The position numbers and the translations under genes are program-made. 64,000 bases of DNA from Notospermus geniculatus (taxonomy: Eukaryota > Nemertea > Pilidiophora > Heteronemertea > Lineidae). The notes under the pieces are model-generated. The model ran no database searches. It had not been told where the DNA came from and saw only the letters and a list, made by a program, of their open reading frames with translations. Of the stretch, positions 55,163 to 63,447 are shown piece by piece. Position 1 is the first letter of the stretch. Each line of letters opens with the position of its first letter. The stretch covers positions 168,183 through 232,182 of the forward strand of contig NMRB01000542.1 in assembly GCA_002633025.1 (NCBI GenBank), written 5' to 3'.

Positions 55163-55591
55163 TTCGTCATTTCCCCCATATCTTAAGACGGACACGTGAC
55201 TGCACTTGACGTCTCCCACTTTGGGTACTTTATGATCCAAAGTGGGATGACGTCACGAAAGTCCGTGAAGTCCAATTCCCTATTCAGTGTGTTGTTGGAA
55301 GCATGGGGGCGCGGAGCCGAGGGGAAAGGCGATGGGGGTCCGTCCGTCAGGCCTAGACCTATCCGCCCCGCGTTGATCTTGGTAATTCGCATTGTCAGCC
55401 AGCTTTCCGTGAAGCTGAGTGCTTGGAGCAGGGGCGGATCGGCGGGAAATTTATTTTCTTCCCACCCGCCCGCCCTACCCTGTGCGATGTCGTCGGTGTA
55501 AGTCGCGTGTCGGTCCGCGTTCGTCATTTCCCCCATATCTTAAGACGGACACGTGACTGCACTTGACGTCTCCCACTTTGGGTACTTTATC
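55163..55591 (+). repeat. ~70-bp direct repeats flanking a 285-bp segment
   Basis: GTTCGTCATTTCCCCCATAT and on to CCACTTTGGGTACTTTAT occurs at 55163-55232 and 55519-55591. The second copy of the GATCCAAAGTGGG repeat (first at 47790) begins right after the first. The arrangement could be a small LTR-like or tandem structure. It is too short for a usual LTR pair. Confidence 0.7.
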
Positions 55592-55596
55592 GACAA

Positions 55597-56560
55597 ATGC
55601 GCACAATACTGATGACCAGGATTCTAATGAGTCCCACTACCAAGACTCTAAATCCCACAGGGATGCTGCCTGGAAGCATGACCTCCACAGGGGATGCTAG
55701 GCTTGCAATGTCCATCACCGAGGTTGCCAACGCCATGATATCATGCAAGCCTTCAAGGTATTGGCAGGCAAGTGGCAAGGATCAACCCCCTAGGACATGT
55801 TCTACAGTTACTGGAAACAGAACTGACAGTAGTGTTACCGTGGTCACTGGGATCGAAACTGAGAGTACAGATTGGTTACTACAAAGGCATCTTCGATGAT
55901 CGAAGGCCGATCTGCTCACCACTGCGTTACACTGCACATCACCCTTCGAGAAATTGACCGGTCTGCGGCGAATCCGCCGCCTCGTGAAGAGGAGGCCAAT
56001 CAGAAACAGTGTTGTAAAATTTGAATCATGCTACAAAGTGTGGCAGCCGAAGACCCAATATAAAGTGCAGTATGATTGGTCGACCGGTAAAGTTGGCATC
56101 GTGCCAGGATACGCCGCGGACAGGTCTATTTCTCGAAGGGTGATGTGCGATGTAACGCAGTGGTGAGCAGACCGGCGTTCGATTATAAGAAGTTGGGTTA
56201 CAGATATTACAGATCTCCCATAACAGATGAGACCACCAGGACACCAAATATGCAGAACACCTACTACTTCATTAATTTGGATTACACCTACATTACACTT
56301 GATTCATTATGGACTGTAACAATGAGGACGAGCTTTTGGTTTATGATGACCAGGATTCTAATGAGTCCCACTACCAAGACTCTAAATCCCACAGGATTCA
56401 ACGAGAAGGATGTCAACTCCTTGCTTTGGACCATGATTTTCATTTGTGTGGGATTGTGCCTTCGGTCTGTTTGAAGTGTGGTATTCCCAAGAACTTCAAT
56501 TTGAATCAAAGATTCATATTTTCGCTGGCCAAGAAGTGGTTACCTTGAAAGACAGAATAT
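55597..56560 (+). pseudogene. Gene-family locus with internal duplication and MITE
   Basis: A 53-bp block (GATGACCAGGATTCTAATGA and on) occurs at 55609-55661 and 56342-56394. From 56309 the frame reads MDCNNEDELLVYDDQDSNES, HYQDSKSHRIQREGCQLLAL and CLKCGIPKNFNLN, to a stop at 56546-56548. In the left half, one frame (GYYKGIFDD) continues through the MITE site as YKKLGYRYYR. The 56308 start is repeated at 47213. Probably the upstream part of the Helitron-like protein that follows; not confirmed. Confidence 0.45.
55899..56183. mobile_element. 285-bp foldback, ATCGAAGGCC ends
   Basis: Arms of about 70 bp, including CTGCTCACCACTGCGTTACA and CGAGAAATTGACCGGTCTGC with complements at 56100-56178. 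It sits inside a frame that reads GIFDD before it and YKKLGYRYY after it. Confidence 0.9.
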
Positions 56561-56587
56561 TTCAACCCATTTAGGCATGCAGAGGAA

Positions 56588-57297
56588 ATGGTAACTATTC
56601 TTCGCAAAGAAAACTGTAAAGATGACTTGATCAATTTGGACAAACTCATCCTTCCCAATTACACTGACGTGGGCCAAGAACGCCTAGAACAACTACCAGT
56701 AGATGGTGAACCCCCTGAAATCCACACAGTGGATACTCTGAAGCACAGCACCGGGACGACAAGGGACCAGCACCAGGTCAGACTGATCCAGGCAACATTG
56801 ATGACGGCCAAACAACATCAGGCATGCTCTTACCAGACGCACCAACAAATATCAAGGAAAACGGTACAGGATATCGTGACAGAGGCAGTCATCACCTCCA
56901 AAACAGGGATTGTTACCATTCCATGGCCCACAAGAGAACACATCCCAGTTTCGGAGTTCACCACGAGAATTTTTTTTACCTTGGCTTTCCCCTGCCTCTT
57001 CCCAAATGCAAGAGGTGATTTTTTCACTAACCGACTGAGGACTTGTTCATCATTAAGTGAGTGGGCAGAACATCTGGCACAAAGATGGAAGCTTTGCCCA
57101 ACATCACTACTTCAAGTTCATCATCCACAATATGATTTTGAGGAAACGGGCACTGGAGAGCTCCACATTCATTGTTCAGCAACAGCTTGGAGATGACCAT
57201 CTCACTGTTGGTGAACTGAAAGAAAAGTTAAAACATGGTGACACCACAATTGTGAATTTTTCCCGCTATGGCTCAAGGGCATCTAATCCCGTGGGCC
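56588..57297 (+). pseudogene. Helitron replicase/helicase-protein fragment
   Basis: The frame includes TPWPTREHIPVSEF-like sequence (IPWPTREHIPVSEFTTRIFF), then TLAFPCLFPNARGDFFTNRL and RTCSSLSEWAEHLAQRW. A one-base change of frame near 57085 continues HHYFKFIIHNMILRKRALES and STFIVQQQLGDDHLTVGEL. Family knowledge: F.T..F.TLAFP.LFP.G.GDF...R and NMI.RKRAL...N.FIVQQ.L are characteristic of the Helitron-like replicase region upstream of PIF1 helicase. The homology stops abruptly near 57297, where different transposase sequence begins. Confidence 0.8.
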
Positions 57298-57354
57298 GTG
57301 GGTAGGGTGAATTCCTTCGGTCGTCTTCGTTGGTCTAGACTGCGCTTGAATGTA

Positions 57355-57910
57355 TGTTTTCGTTTCAGGAATGGTTTATGCCTCGAGTACCGGATTGGGA
57401 GGTGGATACCCCCTTTGATCCAATCTGGGCAATGGATGAAGTGCAGCCGACATGGAGTGGCGAACCTTCCTATCTTTACTGCGGCCCACTAGTTCTGAAG
57501 AGGATTTTGCGTGACTGTTTCTATCAGCACTTCATGTTACTGTCTACAGCCATTTACAGGTTGTTACAAGATGATGTGTCTCGTGGAGATGTCAATGATT
57601 CGGATTTGGCTTTAAAGAAATTTGTCATTTTAATGAGAAAACTTTATGGAAAGGGACACATTTCCTGCAATGTAGATCAGTTGTGTCATTTGCTATACTG
57701 TCAGAAACTGGGGACCATTGTGGTGTACTTCAGCTTTTCCCATCAAACATGTCGAAGGGGAGAATCATTTAGTTCTTAAGATGAAACATGGTACCCAACA
57801 TACAGCCAAACAGATTGCCGAGCACGTAGAGAGTCTTCAAGATGAACTTGCTTCAGGGAAAGAGGACTTCATCAAAACCAAAGATGGGAACGTTTATAAT
57901 ACTGTTAATA
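57355..57910 (+). pseudogene. CACTA/EnSpm-like transposase C-terminal fragment
   Basis: Reads MPRVPDWEVDTPFDPIW, then LKRILRDCFYQHFMLLSTAI, YRLLQDDVS and LYGKGHISCNVDQLCHLLYC. After a frame change it continues TSAFPIKHVEGENHLVLKMK, HGTQHTAKQIAEHV. Family knowledge: 'Y.HF..L..A...L' with 'LYG....NVH.L.HL' and 'S.FPFE...G.L.K..HGT' is the end of a large animal transposase family usually placed with CACTA/EnSpm. It is joined head-on to Helitron sequence, so this region is a mosaic. Confidence 0.65.
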
Positions 57911-58008
57911 TAAAGGTTAGCCTATACTATCATGACTATAGTTGCCTAACAAAGGGTGTTGGCATTGAAAATGTGGGACACTGTGTAAAAGGTACTCACA
58001 TAAACCGT

Positions 58009-58372
58009 GGTTACACTACCTAAAATCCCCATGTTTTTTGCGGTCACGCCTATGAATTGCCGGGCTTTGAGAAACCCGTGTCTGAAAAACACGGGTTTTT
58101 GAGACACGGCAAGCTTGCCGTGCTTTTCGAAATCCCCGTGTCTCATTAGTTCTTTAGCACGGCGACAGATGGCGCAGCCATTAAGTGATGTCGTTTTTGC
58201 TCCTCCACCAATGTGGGCCAATACAGAAATGACTGAAGAGTCAGTGCATGCAGCGCCCTTGTCACCGGGCTACTTAACTACAATGTAGTAGTGTGACCTC
58301 TCGCCGGGATTTTCGCACACACGGGTTTGACACGGGTCTGAAAAAACACGGGTATTTCCAACAGGTGTAACC
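58009..58372. mobile_element. 364-bp foldback with ACCCGTGTCTGAAAAACACG hairpins
   Basis: Ends GGTTACAC and GTGTAACC. Several internal hairpins built from CACGGGTTT/AAACCCGTG, and a central GGCAAGCTTGCC palindrome near 58107. Target duplication not resolved. Confidence 0.7.
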
Positions 58373-58411
58373 TTAGCTAAAGACAGCTGGCTTTGGATTA
58401 GTGGATGCCAC

Positions 58412-58804
58412 GTGACCGATTTCTCATTTGTGCATTCCTTCACTTCAACGATAATAATGAGCAGCAGCCCAACGGTCACCCTGACTATGATCCTCTATTC
58501 AAGGTATTGTGAAGAGTCAGCACTGGCACCACTTACTGACCTGGAGCGTCTCGCCAAAAACGTTGGGCTCAATCTGGAAACTGTTCGATCAACTTTGTCT
58601 CAGGAGGCGAGTAATGTGCAACCATCAACTGCGTGCATTTCAGATACCTACTTCCCACTTTCACTTCATTCAGTAGGCATGGAGAGAGATCCACCAGTGG
58701 AAGCCTCGGACACCTACTACCCACTTTCAGTGGGAGATGCAACAGTGGACAAGGTGGAAGACGAGATAGTAGTTTTGGTAGATCATACAGCCGTACAGCA
58801 GTAA
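58412..58804 (+). pseudogene. Unrecognised open frame, possible transposon protein tail
   Basis: A 130-codon frame with APLTDLERLAKNVGLNLETV and two similar blocks, SDTYFPLSLHSVGMERD and SDTYYPLSVGDATVDKV. The internal repeat and a stop just before the next foldback suggest a real but short C-terminal exon. Unrecognised. Confidence 0.35.
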
Positions 58805-58831
58805 CGATGGTATTGGTGAGTTCAAAGTACA

Positions 58832-59422
58832 AGGGCCGTATTTACGAAGCGCGATTAGGCCAACACGCGTGTAAATTCATAGTTATTCCGGTTAACATGG
58901 TTAAGGGCCTAAAAAACCATTGTGTTGCTACCTTGTACGCTGCTTAATCGGCAGCCTTTACCCACAGTATAACCACACACGGTTAACATTCCTGCGTTTA
59001 CGTGCAGGAGGATCGAAGAAAAGAGTTGAATGACTCTAAACAAGGCCTGTAGGTTGTTCAAATTTTTCTTTTGTCCTCCTGCAGCTAGACAAAGGAAAGT
59101 TAAAGCGAATCGAAAGCGAAAAAATTGATTTAGAAATAGAATTTGAAAGGGGACGAATTTTCGGGAAAAATATAAACAAACTTCTCCAGAATGTCAACAA
59201 AAGAAATTTTCGTGCATTCTGATTGGCTGAATTTTGTGTTTACAAACATCAGCCAAATGTAAACAAAATCCGCTTTTGATTCGCTTTAACCACGGGTGAT
59301 TATCCTGCGGGTAAATGCGGCCGATCGAGCAGCGTACAAGGTAGCAACACAATGGTTTTCTAGGCCCTTAACAGTGAATTTACACGCGTGTTGGCCTAAT
59401 CGCGCTTCGTAAATACGGCCCC
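58832..59422. mobile_element. 591-bp foldback, GGGCCGTATTTACGAAGC ends, with nested MITE
   Basis: Arms of about 130 bp (for example CCAACACGCGTGTAAATTCA and its complement; ACCATTGTGTTGCTACCTTG and complement). The centre is occupied by a 182-bp TTAA element. The end sequence is related to the GGGGCCGTATGCAT elements at 6896 and 23356. Confidence 0.9.
59104..59285. mobile_element. 182-bp TTAA MITE nested in the foldback
   Basis: TTAA at 59100-59103 and 59286-59289. Ends AGCGAATCGAAAGCG and CGCTTTTGATTCGCT. It shares AGCGAAT with the element at 29425-29804, so the two are probably mobilised by the same source. Confidence 0.9.
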
Positions 59423-59432
59423 AAGAGTTTTT

Positions 59433-59777
59433 TTGATGAGTTTGGCCATGTTGATGTGGCTCCTGCCCCCCCTCCTGGCCATAAATCTAGTCCCAGTAAA
59501 CAGTACAACTGTGAAGAGGGACGTGCTTGGTCATGCTAGAGAAAGGTTAAATGAACACAATGTAAATAATGCATCTATTTTTTCAGATGATGGACATGGT
59601 GTCGGCGTCTCACATGTCTCATCCGTTGATGATTACGAAATTCCCGAAGAAGTTATTGAATCGGATTGCTCACTGGAACCAGAACCTGATACAGTTGGAC
59701 CAGCGGCCAGTAGGCCCCCACCAAGGCACCAAAGGCCCCCTGGGGAGATGAGTGAAGTAAGGAGGTTGGAAACTTAG
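59433..59777 (+). pseudogene. Acidic protein fragment, copy 1 (SDCSLEPEPD family)
   Basis: Reads HARERLNEHNVNNASIFSDD, SHVSSVDDYEIPEEVIESDC and SLEPEPDTVGPAASRPPPRH. A second copy is at 60665-60810. The upstream hydrophobic segment of the open frame (59433-59490) is probably not part of the protein. Function unknown; the acidic, proline-rich sequence is probably disordered. Confidence 0.45.
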
Positions 59778-59884
59778 CCTTCCTAGTACCTGCAGGAGAT
59801 GCACTATCACCCCTTGGTGGGCGTTTATAAGACAGTAATCAAAGAGGTATGGTAGTATTCATGTTTTTGGGAGCAAGTTAATAT

Positions 59885-60152
59885 ACAGTACCTTGCACAA
59901 TTGACCTCCCTTTATCCGCGTACCTTCGTCGGACGTGGCGCGGGAGGTAACCTTGAGTTCATCGCGGATGGTACGGGTACGTCACGCGTCTGTTGCGTGA
60001 CGTCGGGTGAATGACGTTACGTCGTCACTGCATGCCTTCGATGACGCCGCGCCACGTACTCGGAAGATACGAGGATGGTACGAGAATGACGCTGCATCTG
60101 GTACGCGGGTGGTGCGCGGCGCGGATGGGAGGTCAATTGTGCTACGTACTGT
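59885..60152. mobile_element. 268-bp GC-rich MITE, ACAGTACCTTGCACAATTGA ends
   Basis: Inverted ends ACAGTACCTTGCACAATTGA and its near-complement, flanked by AT. The interior is rich in CG and GTACG/CGTAC motifs, and contains GTGACGTCGGG. A gene frame at 60007-60246 runs through it and is not credible. Confidence 0.85.
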
Positions 60153-60453
60153 ATGTCATGTATGTATGGATGAAGTGACAAAGCCTTCACGCTCGGTATA
60201 CCTTAACTCTCTTCTATCTTTCATTTCTTCAGAACCAACCACGTAAAGAAACAAGAATTAAGGCAGCCCGCATGGCCGTTCCATTTTCCCCATCTGTTGT
60301 GAGGAGCATCTGATCAGCATGTGAGGAATGCAGATGATATGCTGCGAAGCTTGTATTTGCTAAAAAGAAGCGTCAACCCGCAAAAAAACGTCAACTAGAA
60401 GAAATCATTGAGGATGTATAGTACACATATGGTGTTTTATTCGGCGAGTTCTA

Positions 60454-60626
60454 AATAGGAGCAGTCAGCTGCGCATATTGCTAACAGATGGCAGCACAGT
60501 CTTAGCGGACCAAATGTACAGGAAATCTATTATGATCGCTGCTCGCTCGATAATGACTGGGTCCGCTAGATGCATTGAATTGGGCCCTAGTGACACCTAG
60601 TGGTCAACTCGCTGACAGCTCCTATT
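60454..60626. mobile_element. 173-bp MITE, AATAGGAGC ends (uninterrupted copy)
   Basis: Ends AATAGGAGCAGTCAGC and GCTGACAGCTCCTATT. Nearly identical to 32585-32915 apart from the insertion found there. Provides the empty site for the MITE at 32693-32840. Confidence 0.92.
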
Positions 60627-60659
60627 GGCACACCATATATCAACTAGAATTTGAAACAG

Positions 60660-60890
60660 TTGAAATAGACCTGCTGCATCTCACATGTCTCATCCAATGA
60701 TGATTATGAAATAACCGAAGAAATTGAATCGGATTGCTCACTGGAACCAGAACCTGATAATACAGTTGGAACAGCGGCCAGTAGGTCCCCACCAAGGCAC
60801 CACAGGGGGCGATATAGGATGGCACACATAGAACACGCAAAGGCAAGAAGGGACTGCTTCTCAGGAAGGAAAAAGTCACTGCTTTTTAAA
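60660..60890 (+). pseudogene. Acidic protein fragment, copy 2 (SDCSLEPEPD family)
   Basis: CATCTCACATGTCTCATCCA and onward matches 59608-59740. The frame gives SHVSSNDDYEITEEIESDCS, then LEPEPDNTVGTAASRSPP. The leading CATCTCACATGTCT also occurs at 9760 and 10385, after the zinc-finger-like units, so those loci may be parts of one gene family. Confidence 0.45.
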
Positions 60891-60981
60891 ATACATTTTT
60901 GGAGTTTTAGAGAATCCTGGGTTTTTCTTGATATTTTTTCTTGGTATTAGCTTTTTTGATTAGCTTTCTTTCACAATCCTT

Positions 60982-61919
60982 TTTAGCTCACTGGGGTGAG
61001 CTATTACGATGGTGAAGCGTCCGTCGTCCGTCGTCGTCCGTCGTCGTCGTCCGTCGTCGTCGTCCGTCGTTGTCCGTTAGCAGGGCACGTTTCGTAACCG
61101 CTGGAGCTATTGATCTGAAACTTGGTACATATATACCCCTAGGTCAGATGACCCACGACACCAAGTTTCGGTCCGATTCGACTCTCAGTTTGGCCACCAG
61201 GTGGCGGAAACCAAAAACACAAAAAGTACAATAACTCCTGAACTAATGACTAGATCATCTTCAAATTTTTATCATAGGTGTAGCTAATAAGGATACATAA
61301 CATATATAACGGGTTTTTGATTTGACCTACTTTTCAAGGTCACAGAGGTCAAAGTTCGACAAAAGTGACGAACCTGCCACAGTTTGTCATTATTTCACCG
61401 AGCAACTTCATATCTTGCATAAACATGCATTGGAGGGGTACCTTAAAAAATACCAAGTTTCGGCCCGATTCGACATCCAATATGGCCGCCAGGTGGCGTA
61501 ACCTGAAAATCAAGTAAGTGCTATTACTCAGGAACGGCTTGACGCAGAGTGCTCAAATTTGATATTTACCTCCATCTAGATGACCTTTACATGCATGTCA
61601 AATTTCGGCCTGATTTGACTTCAAACATGGCCACCAGGTGGCGTAACCCAAAAATCATCAAAGTGCTGTAACTCAGGAACGCCTTAACCCAAAGCGCTCC
61701 AATTTGCTATGTGGCCCCCTGCAGATGACCTTTATGTCCATGTGAAGTTTCGGCCCGATCGGACATCCAATATGGCCGCCAGGTGGCATAACCCAAAAAT
61801 CATCAAAGTCTTTTCTGGGAATGACTTGACCCAGATTGCTCATAACTGATATGTACCTCCCTCTGTCATTAGACTATGATGTCCAACCCAGTGAGCACAT
61901 GGTCCATGGACCATTTCAT
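60982..61919 (-). mobile_element. Inverted full-length member of the AATGAAATGG...GAGCTAAAAA family
   Basis: On the minus strand it starts AATGAAATGGTCCATGGACC at 61919 and ends TAGCTCACCCCAGTGAGCTA and AAA at about 60982. Near the 3' end lies a (CGTCGTCC)n stretch at 61018-61075. Three ~150-bp units contain CCAATATGGCCGCCAGGTGG. The composite CTACTTTTCAAGGTCACAGA followed by GGTCA lies at 61330. Confidence 0.9.
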
Positions 61920-62445
61920 TAAGGTACCTTATCGGTGCAGTGCATCATGGCATATTATTATTAATGAAATCTTTTACTATAGTTTTCTTTTTTTAAGAAT
62001 GAAACGGGACACAGTTGTTATGTTGACAATTTACATGAAAACTTTTTTGTTCGCATACATTATAAGGGGCAGGTCATTTTCAATGGAAAATGAAGGCGTC
62101 CTTGGAGCACTTTTAAGGCCACTGAACATCGTTCTGGGATTGATTGGAGTAGATCGTCCCTCGTGCATTCTGTCCCAGATTCAAATAGGCCTACTGTGAA
62201 ACTCTGGAGGCCATGGCACGATAGGCTATCATGCCACGGCTGGTTCCCATTTCGGTAACTTTAAATTTTCTGTTCAGGAAGCCACAGATCAGTGAATTGC
62301 CAAGTGTGTTATTAACTTGACAGTGTTCGTTCTTCAATGGATCCCAATATTTCATTGGGCTGGCGTGGTGTTAAAAGTGTTGGGGTGATCCACTACCGTG
62401 ATCCACTACTAGGTTGACGGCATCCATCAGAAATTGAGTATGGGA

Positions 62446-62612
62446 GTGGAATGATTAATTCTTTTATGATTAATTTTTAATTTTTTAAAAAAATTTTAAA
62501 TAATTTTTTAAAAAATTTTATGTGTTGTACTTGTAGGACTGCTACTCGAAAGTGAATGAGAATTCAGCACTAGCACTAAGGAAGTGTAAGAAATGGGGCA
62601 AGGTCACAGGCC
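62446..62612 (+). pseudogene. Partial copy of the 44710 fragment with AT-rich insertion
   Basis: GGAGTGGAATGATTAATTCT then an AT-rich stretch (62466-62520), then GACTGCTACTCGAAAGTGAA, matching 44708-44800. It continues into a 49-bp tandem array, where the coding similarity ends. Confidence 0.6.
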
Positions 62613-62635
62613 TTCTGTTACGAGCCATGTTTGAG

Positions 62636-62832
62636 AAAGAGGCTATCCAGCCAAAATGAGCAGGATCTGTTCCGATAAGCTGGGAGAAGGAGGCTATCCA
62701 ACCAATGAGCAGGATCTGTTCCGATAAGCTGGGAGAAGGAGGCTATCCAGCCAATGAGCAGGATCTGTTCCGATAAGCTGGGAGAAGGAGGCTATCCAGC
62801 CAATGAGCAGGATCTGTTCCGATAAGCTGGGA
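62636..62832 (+). repeat. Four tandem copies of a 49-bp unit
   Basis: The unit is GAAGGAGGCTATCCAGCCAA plus 'tgagcaggatctgttccgataagctggga'. The first copy has two extra A bases; the others are nearly identical, so the expansion is recent. Confidence 0.97.
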
Positions 62833-63019
62833 GGTGTTCCGCTGAATCAACGGAAAATAAACTTGATCATCGGTAAGTTCATGGTTACATGTGTTGCATG
62901 CATCACTGATTCACTAACATGACTAATGGAAGGGAGGTTCTAACAATCTTCCCAGCTCCTTGAGATAGATCGTTTTTTTAGCTCGAGAGGATGTGTAAAA
63001 CCATTAGAAGTGGTGTCAT

Positions 63020-63346
63020 GTGAGCCTATGTTCGTGTGGCGTCTGTCCGACTTATCATGCACTGGAAAGGCACTATACAAATCAGGAACTGTTCGTAGTT
63101 AGTAAAGACATGAAACCTGCACTTCAAAAAGCTTTTGAAGTTGGAGAACACCATTGTAAAGACAAATCTTTGCTGTCAAAAGAGACATGGCCAGCCAACT
63201 CAGAACTTTTAGTGAAACGCTCGCATTGCCCATGGATACTGCGGTTTACTGCCTGTTTTGTATCAACGTTTTGTGAACGGCTGTGGGATAGGCATTCTTT
63301 CAATCGAAAAACGAACGGAATTCCAAAACAAGTATTTTTTTTCTGA
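63020..63346 (+). CDS. Unrecognised open frame
   Basis: A 108-codon frame with cysteine/histidine pairs (HHCKDKSLLSKETW, CPWILRFTACFVSTFCERLW). No domain recognised and no splice sites supported. Listed because it is the longest frame in this stretch. Confidence 0.2.
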   Translation: MSLCSCGVCPTYHALERHYTNQELFVVSKDMKPALQKAFEVGEHHCKDKSLLSKETWPANSELLVKRSHCPWILRFTACFVSTFCERLWDRHSFNRKTNGIPKQVFFF

Positions 63347-63447
63347 ATGAATCGCATGTATCTAAATTTTGACACACCGAAATGTACACCTGATGTACAA
63401 TGGCAGTGTAGAGAAATTGCTTGAGGAAGAAAACTAGGAATGGAACT

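Noticed and set aside
60007-60246. 79-codon frame
   Set aside because: It runs through the GC-rich MITE at 59885-60152, so its openness reflects the repeat.
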